A DNA stretch of 64,000 nt. It comes from Metallyticus violacea. Taxonomy: Eukaryota > Arthropoda > Insecta > Mantodea > Metallyticidae. The notes beneath the pieces are model-generated. The model was not told where the DNA came from. It searched no databases and saw nothing but the letters and a program-made list of their open reading frames with translations. Positions 34,661-46,680 of the stretch are shown here, piece by piece; positions within the stretch are counted from its first letter, which is position 1, and each line of letters opens with the position of its first letter. Where the stretch lies: contig JAUJEO010000021.1 in NCBI GenBank assembly GCA_030762175.1, positions 496,001-560,000 on the forward strand, written 5' to 3'. A program made the position numbers and the translations under genes.

Positions 34661-37500
34661 ATATTATGCGCAAAGATTCTCGAAAAGAAAAAAAATTTTT
34701 TTCGAAGTTTGGAAACTTCGTTAGAATCATTTTTTTTCCGTTTTTATTTGAAATAACTGAATCTCTTTCATTATACTAGTTTGATAGCCTCAGAAAATCA
34801 TATTATGCGCAAAGAATCTCGAAAAGAAAAAAATTTTTTTTCGATGTTTGGAAACTTTGTTAGAATCACTTTTTTTCCGTTCTTATTTGAGATAAATGGT
34901 TCTCTTTCATTATACTAGTTTGATAGCCTCAGAAAAGCATATTATGCACAAAGAATCTCGAAAAGAAAAAAATTTTTTTTCGAAGTTTGGAAACTACGTT
35001 TGAATCACTTTTTTTCCGTTCTTATTTGAGATAACTGGTTCTCTTTCATTGTACTAGTTTGATAGCCTCAGTAAAGCATATCATGCACAAAATATCTCGA
35101 AAAGAAAAAAAATGTTTTTCGAAGTTTGGAAACTTCATTAGAATCACTTTTTTTCCGTTCTTATTTGAGATAACTGGTTCTCTTTCATTATACTAGTTTG
35201 ATAGCCTCAGTAAAGCATATTATGCGCAAAGAATCTGGAAGAGAAAAAAAATTTTTTTCGAAGTTTGGAAACTTCGTTAGAATCACTTTTTTTCCGTTCT
35301 TATTTGAGATAACTGGTTCTCTTTCATTATACTAGTTTGATAGCCTCAGAAAAGCACATTATGTGCAAAGAATCTCGAAAAGAAAAAAGTTTTTTTTCGA
35401 AGTTTGGAAACTTCGTTTGAATAACTTTTTTTCCGTTCTTATTTGAGATAACTGGTTCTCTTTCATTATACTAGTTTGATAGCCTCAGAAAAGCATATTA
35501 TGCACAAAGAATCTCGAAAAGAAAAAAAATTTTTTTCGAAGTTAGGAAACTTCGTTAGAATCACTTTTTTTCCGCTCTTATTTGAGATAACTGGTTCTCT
35601 TTCATTATACTAGTTTGATAGCCTCAGCAAAGCATATTATACACAAAGAATCTCGAAAAGAAAAAAATTTTTTTTCGAAGTTTGGAACTTCGTTTGAATC
35701 ACTTTTTTTCCGTTCTTATTTGAGATAACTGGTTCTCTTTCATTATACTAGTTTGATAGCCTCAGTAAAGCATATCATGCACAAAGAATCTCGAAAAGAA
35801 AAAAAATTTTTTTCGAAGTTTGGAAACTTCATTAGAATCACTTTTTTTCCGTTCTTATTTGAGATAACTGGTTCTCTTTCATTATAGTAGTTTGATAGCC
35901 TCAGAAAAGCATATTATGCACAAAGAATCTCGAAAAGAAAAAACATTTTTTTCGAAGTTTGGAAACTTCGTTAGAATCACTTTTTTTCCGTTCTTATTTG
36001 AGATAACTGGTTCTCTTTAATTATACTAGTTTGATAGCCTCAGTAAAGCATATTATGCACAAAATATCTCGAAAAGAAAAAAAATGTTTTTCGAAGTTTG
36101 GAAACTTCATTAGAATCACTTTTTTTCCGTTCTTATTTGAGATAACTGGTTCTCTTTCATTATACTAGTTTGATAGCCTCAGTAAAGCATATTATGCACA
36201 AAGAATCTGGAAAAGAAAAAAATTTTTTCCGAAGTTAGGAAACTTCGTTAGAATCACTTTTTTTCCGCTCTTATTTGAGATAACTGGTTCTCTTTCATTA
36301 TACTAGTTTGATAGCCTCAGCAAAGCATATTATGCACAAAGAATCTCGAAAAGAAAAAAAATTTTTTTCGAAGTTTGGAAACTTCGTTTGAATCACTTTT
36401 TTTCCATTCTTATTTGAGATAACTGGTTCTCTTTCATTATACTAGTTTGATAGCCTCAGTAAAGCATATCATGCACAAAGAATCTCGAAAAGAAAAAAAA
36501 ATTTTTTCGAAGTTTGGAAACTTCATTAGAATCACTTTTTTTCCGTTCTTATTTGAGATAACTGGTTCTCTTTCATTATACTAGTTTGATAGCCTCAGTA
36601 AAGCATATTATGCGCAAAGAATCTGGAAAAGAAAAAAAATTTTTTTCGAAGTGTGGAAACTTCGTTAGAATCACTTTTTTTCCGTTCTTATTTGAGATAA
36701 CTGGTTCTCTTTCATTATACTAGTTTGATAGCCTCAGAAAAGCATATTATGCGCAAAGAATCTCGAAAAGAAGAAAGTTTTTTTTCGAAGTTTGGAAACT
36801 TCGTTAGAATCACTTTTTTTCCGTTCTTATTTGAGATAACTGGTTCTCTTTCATTATACTAGTTTGATAGCCGTAGTAAAGCATATTATGCACAAAGAAT
36901 CTCGAAAAGAAATAAATTTTTTTTCGAAGTTTGGAAACTTCTTTTGAATCACTTTTTTTCCGTTCTTATTTGAGATAACTTGTTCTCTTTCATTATACTA
37001 GTTTGATAGCCTCAGTAAAACATATTATGCACAAAATATCTCGAAAAGAAAAAAATTTTATTTCGAAGTTTGGAAACTTCATTAGAATCACTTTTTTTCC
37101 GTTCTTATTTGAGATAACTGGTTCTCTTTCATTATACTAGTTTGATAGCCTCAGTAAAGCATATTATGCGCAAAGAATCTGGAAAAGAAAAAAAATTTTT
37201 TTCGAAGTTTGGAAACTTCGTTAGAATCACTTTTTCTCCGTTCTTATTTGAGATTACTGGTTCTCTTTCATTATACTAGTTTGATAGCCTCAGAAAAGCA
37301 TATTATGCGCAAAGAATCTCGAAAAGAAAAAAGTTTTTTTCGAAGTGTGGAAACTTAGTTTGAATAACTTTTTTTCCGTTCTTATTTGAGATAACTGGTT
37401 CTCTTTCATTATACTAGTTTGATAGCCTCAGAAAAGCATATTATGCACAAAGAATCTCGAAAAGAAAAAAAATTTTTTTTGAAGTTAGGAAGTTTCGTTA
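34661..37500 (+). repeat. 2.8-kb segmental repeat, copy 2
   Basis: Second copy of 29380-32230 at an offset of about 5,281. Differences from copy 1 include CCGTTTTTATTTG near 34739, TATGTGCAAAG near 35360, TATACACAAAG near 35638, CTTTAATTATAC near 36017, TTTTTTCCGAAG near 36226 and AAGAAATAAATTTT near 36906. Confidence 0.85.
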
Positions 37501-38060
37501 GAATCACTTTTTTTCCGTTCTTATTTGAGATAACTGGTTCTCTTTCATTATACTAGTTTGATAACCTCAGCAAAGCATATTATGCACAAAGAATCTCGAA
37601 AACAAAAAAAATTTTTTTCGAAGTTTGGAAACTTCGTCTGAATCACTTTTTTTCAATTCTTATTTGAGATAACTGGTTCTCTTTCATTATACTAGTTTGA
37701 TAGCCCCAGTAAAGCATATTATGCACAAAGAATCTCGAAAAGAAAAAAGTTTTTTTTCGAAATTTGGAAACTTCGTTTGAATAACTTTTTTCCGTTCTTA
37801 TTTGAGATAACTGGTTCTCTTTCATTATACTAGTTTGATAACCTCAGCAAAGCATATTATGCACAAAGAATCTCGAAAACAAAAAAATTTTTTTTCGAAG
37901 TTTGGAAACTTCGTTTGAATCACTTTTTTTCAATTCTTATTTGAGATAACTGGTTCTCTTTCATTATACTAGTTTGATAGCCTCAGTAAAGCATATTATG
38001 CACAAAGAATCTGGAAAAGAAAAAAATTTTTTTTCGAAGTTTGGAAACTTCATTAGAATC
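37016..38060 (+). repeat. 1-kb block also present at the right end of the window
   Basis: Starts at TAAAACATATTATGC, within the end of the 2.8-kb copy, and runs past it. The rare TTTGATAACCTCAGCAAAG, GAAAACAAAAAAA, CTTCGTCTG, TTTTTCAATTCTT and TTCGAAATTTGG variants occur in the same order at 62944-64000. One clear difference is TAGCCCCAG near 37701 against TAGCCTCAG near 63630. Confidence 0.82.
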
Positions 38061-38239
38061 ACTTTTTTTCCGTTCTTATTTGAGATAACTGGTTCTCTTT
38101 CATTATACTAGTTTGATAGCCTAAGAAAAGCATATTATGCGCAAAGAATCTCGAAAAGAAAAAAGTTTTTTTTCGAAGTTTGGAAACTTCGTTTGAATAA
38201 CTTTTTTCCGTTCTTATTTGAGATAACTGGTTCTCTTTC
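38061..38239 (+). repeat. Short satellite linker
   Basis: About one monomer, with AGCCTAAGAAAAGC near 38119. It joins the 1-kb block to the large block that resembles 8240-13900. Confidence 0.55.
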
Positions 38240-41200
38240 ATTATACTAGTTTGAAAGCCTCAGAAAACCATATTATGCGCAAAGAATCTCGAAAATAAAA
38301 AAATTTTTTTTCGAAGTTAGGAAACTTCTTTAGAATCACTTTTTTTCCGTTCTTATTTGAGATAACTGGTTCTCTTTCATTATACTAATTAGATAACCTC
38401 AGAAAAGCATATTACGCGCAAAGAATCTCGAAAATAAAAAAAAATTTTTAGAACTTTGGAAACTTCGTTAGAATCACTTTTTTTCCTTTCTTATTTGAGA
38501 TAACTGGTTCTCTTTCATTATACTAATTTGATAACCTCAGCAAAGCATATCATGCACAAAGAATCTCGAAAAGAAAAAAAATTTTTTTCCAAGTTTGGAA
38601 ACTTCATTAGAATCACTTTTTTCCGTTCTTATTTGAGATAACTGGTTCTCTTTCATTATACTAATTTGATAGCCTCACTAAAGCATATTATGCGCAAAGA
38701 ATCTGGAAAAGAAAAAAAATTTTTTTCGAAGTGTGGAAACTTCATTAGAATCACTTTTTTTCCGTTCTTATTTGAGATAACTGGTTCTCTTTCATTATAC
38801 TAGTTTGATAGCCTCAGAAAAGCATATTATGCGCAAAGAATCTCGAAAAAAAAAAGTTTTTTTTCGAAGTTTGGAAACTTCGTTTGAATAACTTTTTTTC
38901 CGTTCTTATTTGAGATAACTGGTTCTCTTTCATTATACTAGTTTGATAGCCTCAGAAAAGCATATTATGCGCAAAGAATCTCGAAAAGAAAAAAATTTTT
39001 TTTCGAAGTTTGGAAACTTCGTTAGAATCACTTATTTTCCGTTCTTATTTGAGATAACTGGTTTTCTTTCATTATACTAGTTTGATAACCTCAGAAAAGC
39101 ATATTATGCGCAAAGAATCTCGAAAAGAAAAAAGTTTTTTTTCGAAGTTTGGAAACTTCGTTTGAATATCTTTTTTTCCGTTCTTATTTGAGATAACTGG
39201 TTCTCTTTCGTTATACTAGTTTGATAGCCTCAGAAAAGCATATTATGCGCAAAGAATCTCGAAAAGAAAAAAAATTTTTTTCGAAGTTTGGAAACTTCGT
39301 TAGAATCACCTTTTTTCCGTTCTTATTTGAGATAACTGGTTCTCTTTCATTATAGTAGTTTGATAGCCTCAGAAAAGCAAATTATTCACAAAGAATCTCG
39401 AAAAGAAAAAAAATTTTTTTCGAAGTTAGGAAACTTCGTTAGAATCACTTTTTTTCCGTTCTTATTTGAGATAACTGGTTCTCTTTCATTATACTAGTTT
39501 GATAGCCTCAGTAAAGCATATTATGCACAAAATATCTCGAAAAGAAAAAAAATGTTTTTCGAAGTTTGGAAACTTCGTTAGAATCACTTTTTTTCCGTTC
39601 TTATTTGAGATAACTGGTTCTCTTTCATTAAACTTGTTTGATAGCCTCAGTAAAGCATATTATGCGCAAGGAATCTGGAAAAGAAAAAAAATTTTTTTCG
39701 AAGTTTGGAAACTTCGTTAGAATCACTTTTTTTCCGTTCTTATTTGAGATAACTGGTTCTCTTTCATTATACTAGTTTGATAGCCTCAGAAAAGCATATT
39801 ATGCGCAAAGAATCTCGAAAAGAAAAAAGTTTTTTTTCGAAGTTTGGAAACTTCGTTTGAATAACTTTTTTTCCGTTCTTATTTGAGATAACTGATTCTC
39901 TTTCATTATACTAGTTTGTTAGCCTCAGCAAAGCATATTGTGCACAAAGAATCTCGAAAAGAAAAAAAAAATTTTTCGAAGTTTGGAAACTTCGTTTGAA
40001 TCACTTTTTTTCCGTTCTTATTTGAGATAACTGGTTCTCTTTCATTATACTAGTTTGATAGCCTCAGTAAAGCATATCATGCACAAAGAATCTCGAAAAG
40101 AAAAAAAAATTTTTTCGAAGTTTGGAAACTTCATTAGAATCACTTTTTTTCCGTTCTTATTTGAGATAACTGGTTCTCTTTCATTATACTAGTTTGATAG
40201 CCTCAGTAAAGCATATTATGCGCAAAGAATCTGGAAAAGAAAAAAAATTTTTTTCGAAGTGTGGAAACTTCGTTAGAATCACTTTTTTTCCGTTCTTATT
40301 TGAGATAACTGGTTCTCTTTCATTATACTAATTAGATAGCCTCAGAAAAGCATATTACGCGCAAAGAATCTCGAAAATAAAAAAATTTTTTTCGAACTTT
40401 GGAAACTTCGTTAGAATCACTTTTTTTCCGTTCTTATTTGAGATAACTGGTTCTCTTTCATTATACTAGTTTGATAGCCTCAGAAAACCATATTATGCGC
40501 AAAGAATCTCGAAAAGAAAAAAAATTTTTTTCGAAGTTTGGAAACGTCGTTTGAATCACTTTTTTCCGTTCTTATTTGAGATAACTGGTTATCTTTCATT
40601 ATAGTAGTTTGATAGCCTCAGAAAAGCATATTATGCTCAAAGAATCTCGAAATGAAAAAAATTTTTTTTCGAAGTTTGGAAACTTCCTTAGAATCAATTT
40701 TTTTCCATTCTTATTTGAGATAACTGGTTCTCTTTCCTTATACTAGTTTGATAGCCTCAGAAAAGCATATTATGAACAAAGAATCTCGAAAAGAAAAAAA
40801 TTTTCCTTCGAAGTTTGGAAACTTCGTTTGAATCACTTTTTTCCGTTCTTATTTGAGATTACTGGTTCTCTTTCATTATACTAGTTTGATAGCCTCAGTA
40901 AAGCATATTATGCGCAAAGAATCTGGAAAAGAAAAAAAATTTTTTTCGATGTTTGGAAACTTCGTTAGAATCACTTTTTTTCCGTTCTTATTTGAGATAA
41001 CTGGTTCTCTTTCATTATACTAGTTTGATAGCCTCAGAAAAGCATATTATGCACAAAGAATCTCGAAAAGAAAAAAATTTTTTTTCGAAGTTTGGAAACT
41101 TCGTTTGAATCACTTTTTTTCCGTTCTTATTTGAGATAACTGGTTCTCTTTCATTGTACTAGTTTGATAGCCTCAGTAAAGCATATTATGCACAAAATAT

Positions 41201-43570
41201 CTCGAAAAGAAAAAAAAATGTTTTTCGAAGTTTGGAAACTTCATTAGAATCACTTTTTTTCCGTTCTTATTTGAGAAAACTGGTTCTCTTTCATTATACT
41301 AGTTTGATAGCCTCAGTAAAGCATATTATGCGCAAAGAATCTGGAAAAGAAAAAAAAATTTTTTCGAAGTTTGGAAACTTCGTTAGAATCACTTTTTTCC
41401 GTTCTTATTTGAGATAACTGGTTCTCTTTCATTATACTAGTTTGATAGCCTCAGAAAAGCATATTATGCGCAAAGAATCTCGAAAAGAAAAAAGTTTTTT
41501 TTCGAAGTTAGGAAAATTCGTTTGAATCACTTTTTTTCCGCTCTTATTTGAGATAACTGTTTCTCTTTCATTATACTAGTTTGATAGCCTCAGCAAAGCA
41601 TATTATGCGCAAAGAATCTCGAAAAGAAAAAAATTTTTTTTCGAAGTTAGGAAACTTCGTTAGAATCACTTTTTTTCCGTTCTTATTTGAGATAACTGGT
41701 TCTCTTTCATTATACTAGTTTGATAGCCTCAGCAAAGCATATTATGCACAAAGAATCTCGAAAAGAAAAAAATTTTTTTCGAAGTTTGGAAACTTCGTTT
41801 GAATCACTTTTTTTCCGTTCTTATTTGAGATAACTGGTTCTCCTTCATTATACTAGTTTGATAGCCTCAGTAAAGCATATTATGCACAAAGAATCTCGAA
41901 AAGACAAAAGTTTTTTTTCCAAGTTGCGAAACTTCGTTTGAATCCCTTTTTTTCCGTTCTAATTTGAGATAACTGGTACTCTTTCATTATACTAATTTGA
42001 TAGCCTCAGTAAAGCATATTATGTGCAAAGAATCTCGAAAAGAAAAAAAAATTTTTTCGAAGTTTGGAAACTTCGTTAGAGTCACTTTTTTTCCGTTCTT
42101 ATTTTAGATAACTGGTTCTCTTTCATTATACTAATTTGATAGCCTCAGTAAAGCATATTATGCGCAAAGAATCTCGAAAAGAAAAAAAATTTTTTCGAAG
42201 TTTGGAAACGTCGTTAGAATCACTTTTTTTCCGTTCTTATTTGAGATAACTGGTTCTCTTTCATTATACTAGTTCGATAGCCTCAGAAAGGCATATTATG
42301 CGCAAAGAATCTCGAAAAGAAAAAAGTTTTTTTTCGAAGTTTGGAAACTTCGTTTGAATAACTTTTTTTCCGTTCTTATTTGAGATAACTGGTTCTCTTT
42401 CATTATACTAGTTTGATAGCCTCAGAAAAGCATATTATGCGCAAAGAATCTCGAAAAGAAAAAATTTTTTTTTCGAAGTTTGGAAACTTCGTTAGAATCA
42501 CTTTTTTTCCGTTCTTATTTGAGATTACTGGTTCTCTTTAATTATAGTAGTTTGATAGCCTCAGAAAAGCATATTATGCTTAAAGAATCTCGAAAAGAAA
42601 AAAAATTTTTTTCGAAGTTAGGAAACTTCGTTAGAATCACTTTTTTTCCGTTCTTATTTGAGATAACTGGTTCTCTTCCATTATACTAGTTTGATAGCCT
42701 CAGAAAACCATATTATGCGCAAAGAATCTCGAAAAGAGAAAAAATTTTTTTCGAAGTTTGGAAACGTCGTTTGAATCACTTTTTTCCGTTCTTATTTGAG
42801 ATAACTGGTTATCTTTCATTATAGTAGATTGATAGCCTCAGAAAAGCATATTATGCTCAAAGAATCTCGAAAAGAAAAAAATTTTTCTTCGAAGTTTGGA
42901 AACTTCGTTTGAATCACTTTTTTCCGTTCTTATTTGAGATAACTGGTTCTCTTTCATTATACTAGTTTGATAGCCTCAGTAAAGCATATTATGCGCAAAG
43001 AATCTGGAAAAGAAAAAAAAATTTTTTCGAAGTGTGGAAACTTCGTTAGAATCACTTTTTTTCCGTTCTTATTTGAGATAACTGGTTCTCTTTCATTATA
43101 CTAGTTTGATAGCCTCAGAAAAGCATATTACGCGCAAAGAATCTCGAAAATAAAAAAATTTTTTTAGAACTTTGGAAACTTCTTTAGAATCACTTTTTTT
43201 CCGTTCTTATTTGAGATAACTGGTTCTCTTTCATTATACTAATTAGATAGCCTCAGAAAAGCATATTACGCGCAAAGAATCTCGAAAAGAAAAAAGTTTT
43301 TTTTCGAAGTTTGGAAACTTCGTTTGAATCACTTTTTTTCCGCTCTTATTTGAGATAACTGTTTCTCTTTCATTATACTAGTTTGATAGCCTCAGCAAAG
43401 CATATTATGCACAAAGAATCTCGAAAAGAAAAAAATTTTTTTTCGAAGTTAGGAAACTTCGTTAGAATCACTTTTTTTCCGTTCTTATTTGAGATAACTG
43501 GTTCTCTTTCATTATACTAGTTTAATAGCCTCAGCAAAGCATATTATGCACAAAGAATCTCGAAAAGAAA
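38240..43570 (+). repeat. 5.4-kb block related to 8240-13900, with monomer losses
   Basis: The offset to the left copy is 29,990 near 39031, 29,989 near 39530, and 29,711 by 42480, so 279 bases (two monomers) have been lost on this side in between. Loss sites are visible: near 39850-39930 a GTTTGAATAAC monomer runs straight into ACTGATTC/TTTGTTAGCC, and near 40260-40335 a GTGTGGAAAC monomer joins a CTAATTAG monomer. Near 42860-42885 TATGCTC leads directly to TTTTTCTTCG, skipping the GAAATG/CCATTC monomer present at 13141-13320. GTACTAG is at 41156. Confidence 0.78.
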
Positions 43571-46008
43571 AAAATTTTTTTCGAAGTTAGGAAACTTCGT
43601 TTGAATCACTTTTTTTCCGTTCTTATTTGAGATAACTGGTTCTCCTTCATTATACTAGTTTGATAGCCTCAGTAAAGCATATTATGCACAAAGAATCTCG
43701 AAAAGAAAAAAGTTTTTTTTCGAAGTTGCGAAACTTCGTTTGAATCCCTTTTTTTCCGTTCTAATTTGTGATAACTGGTACTCTTTCATTATACTAATTT
43801 GATAGCCTCAGTAAAGCATATTATGTGCAAAGAATCTCGAAAAGAAAAAAAAATTTTTTCGAAGTTTGGAAACTTCGTTAGAGTCACTTTTTTTCCGTTC
43901 TTATTTTAGATAACTGGTTCTCTTTCATTATACTAATTTGATAGCCTCAGTAAAGCATATTATGCGCAAAGAATCTCGAAAAGAAAAAAAAATTTTTCGA
44001 AGTTTGGAAACGTCGTTAGAATCACTTTTTTTCCGTTCTTATTTGAGATAACTGGTTCTCTTTCATTATACTAGTTTGATAGCCTCAGAAAGGCATATTA
44101 TGCGCAAAGAATCTCGAAAAGAAAAAAGTTTTTTTTCGAAGTTTGGAAACTTCGTTTGAATAACTTTTTTTCCGTTCTTATTTGAGATAACTGGTTCTCT
44201 TTCATTATACTAGTTTGATAGCCTCAGAAAAGCATATTATGCGCAAAGAATCTCGAAAAGAAAAATTTTTTTTTTCGAAGTTTGGAAACTTCTTTAGAAT
44301 CACTTTTTTTCCGTTCTTATTTGAGATTACTGGTTCTCTTTAATTATAGTAGTTTGATAGCCTCAGAAAAGCATATTATGCTTAAAGAATCTCGAAAAGA
44401 AAAAAAATTTTTTTCGAAGTTAGGAAACTTCGTTAGAATCACTTTTTTTCCGTTCTTATTTGAGATAACTGGTTCTCTTTCATTATACTAGTTTGATAGC
44501 CTCAGAAAACCATATTATGCGCAAAGAATCTCGAAAAGAAAAAAAATTTTTTTCGAAGTTTGGAAACGTCGTTTGAATCACTTTTTTCCGTTCTTATTTG
44601 AGATAACTGGTTATCTTTCATTATAGTAGATTGATAGCCTCAGAAAAGCATATTATGCTCAAAGAATCTCGAAATGAAAAAAATTTTTTTTCGAAGTTTG
44701 GAAACTTCCTTAGAATCACTTTTTTTCCATTCTTATTTGAGATAACTGGTTCTCTTTCCTTATACTAGTTTGATAGCCTCAGAAAAGCATATTATGCGCA
44801 AAGAATCTCGAAAAGAAAAAAATTTTTCTTCGAAGTTTGGAAACTTCGTTTGAATCACTTTTTTCCGTTCTTATTTGAGATAACTGGTTCTCTTTCATTA
44901 TACTAGTTTGATAGCCTCAGTAAAGCACATTATGCGCAAAGAATCTGGAAAAGAAAAAAAAATTTTTTCGAAGTGTGGAAACTTTGTTAGAATCACTTTT
45001 TTTCCGTTCTTATTTGAGATAACTGGTTCTCTTTCATTATACTAGTTTGATAGCCTCAGAAAAGCATATTACGCGCAAAGAATCTCGAAAATAAAAAAAT
45101 TTTTTTGAACTTTGGAAACTTCTTTAGAATCACTTTTTTTCCGTTCTTATTTGAGATAACTGGTTCTCTTTCATTATACTAATTAGATAGCCTCAGAAAA
45201 GCATATTACGCGCAAAGAATCTCGAAAAGAAAAAAGTTTTTTTTCGAAGTTTGGAAACTTCGTTTGAATCACTTTTTTTCCGCTCTTATTTGAGATAACT
45301 GTTTCTCTTTCATTATACTAGTTTGATAGCCTCAGCAAAGCATATTATGCACAAAGAATCTCGAAAAGAAAAAAATTTTTTTTCGAAGTTAGGAAACTTC
45401 GTTAGAATCACTTTTTTTCCGTTCTTATTTGAGATAACTGGTTCTCTTTCATTATACTAGTTTGATAGCCTCAGCAAAGCATATTATGCACAAAGAATCT
45501 CGAAAAGAAAAAAATTTTTTTCGAAGTTTGGAAACTTCGTTAGAATCACTTTTTTTCCGTTCTTATTTGAGATAACTGGTTCTCCTTCATTATACTAGTT
45601 TGATAGCCTCAGTAAAGCATATTATGCACAAAGAATCTCGAAAAGCAAAAAGTTTTTTTTCGAAGTTGCGAAACTTCGTTTGAATCACTTTTTTTCCGTT
45701 CTAATTTGAGATAACTGGTACTCTTTCATTATACTAATTTGATAGCCTCAGTAAAGCATATTATGTGCAAAGAATCTCGAAAAGAAAAAAAATTTTTTTC
45801 GAAGTTTGGAAACTTCGTTAGAGTCACTTTTTTTCCGTTCTTATTTTAGATAACTGGTTCTCTTTCATTATACTAATTCGATAGCCTCAGTAAAGCATAT
45901 TATGCGCAAAGAATCTCGAAAAGAAAAAAAAATTTTTCGAAGTTTGGAAACGTCGTTAGAATCACTTTTTTTCCGTTCTTATTTGAGATAACTGGTTCTC
46001 TTTCATTA
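43571..46008 (+). repeat. 2.4-kb segmental repeat, copy 1
   Basis: Matches 54926-57376 at an offset of about 11,366, with anchors at AAGCAAAAAGT (45644 and 57011) and GTGTGGAAACTTTGTTAG (near 44971 and 56338). It overlaps the start of the 16-monomer unit described separately. The copies part company near 46010, where this one reads TATAGTAGTTTG and the other TATACTAGTTTG. Confidence 0.72.
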
Positions 46009-46680
46009 TAGTAGTTTGATAGCCTCAGAAAAGCATATTATGCTCAAAGAATCTCTAAATGAAAAAAATTTTTTTTCGAAGTTTGGAAACTTCCTTAGAA
46101 TCACTTTTTTTCCATTCTTATTTGAGATAACTGGTTCTCTTTCCTTATACTAGTTTGATAGCCTCAGAAAAGCATATTATGAACAAAGAATCTCGAAAAG
46201 AAAAAAATTTTTCTTCGAAGTTTGGAAACTTCGTTTGAATCACTTTTTTCCGTTCTTATTTGAGATTACTGGTTCTCTTTCATTATACTAGTTTGATAGC
46301 CTCAGTAAAGCATATTATGCGCAAAGAATCTGGAAAAGAAAAAAAATTTTTTTCGATGTTTGGAAACTTCGTTAGAATCACTTTTTTTCCGTTCTTATTT
46401 GAGATAACTGGTTCTCTTTCATTATACTAGTTTGATAGCCTCAGAAAAGCATATTATGCACAAAGAATCTCGAAAAGAAAAAAATTTTTTTTCGAAGTTT
46501 GGAAACTTCGTTTGAATCACTTTTTTTCCGTTCTTATTTGAGATAACTGGTTCTCTTTCATTGTACTAGTTTGATAGCCTCAGTAAAGCATATTATGCAC
46601 AAAATATCTCGAAAAGAAAAAAAATGTTTTTCGAAGTTTGGAAACTTCATTAGAATCACTTTTTTTCCGTTCTTATTTGA
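44461..46680 (+). repeat. Shortened higher-order unit, 16 monomers (2,218 bp)
   Basis: The first 16 monomers of the 26-monomer unit that follows are present here, and the remaining ten are missing. GAAAACC-type monomers at 44505 and 46722 and the GTACTAG variant at 46563 and 48781 give an offset of 2,217-2,218. This unit and the next share GCACATTATGCGC and CTTTGTTAG, which the following full units lack, so these two neighbours are most closely related. The junction near 46680 joins a CTTCATTAG monomer to a CAGAAAACC monomer. Confidence 0.78.

Noticed and set aside
37643..38241. Minus-strand open frames of about 60 residues
   Set aside because: They are antisense reads of the same monomers, opened by local stop-removing variants (for example one fewer T in the tract); nothing supports coding.
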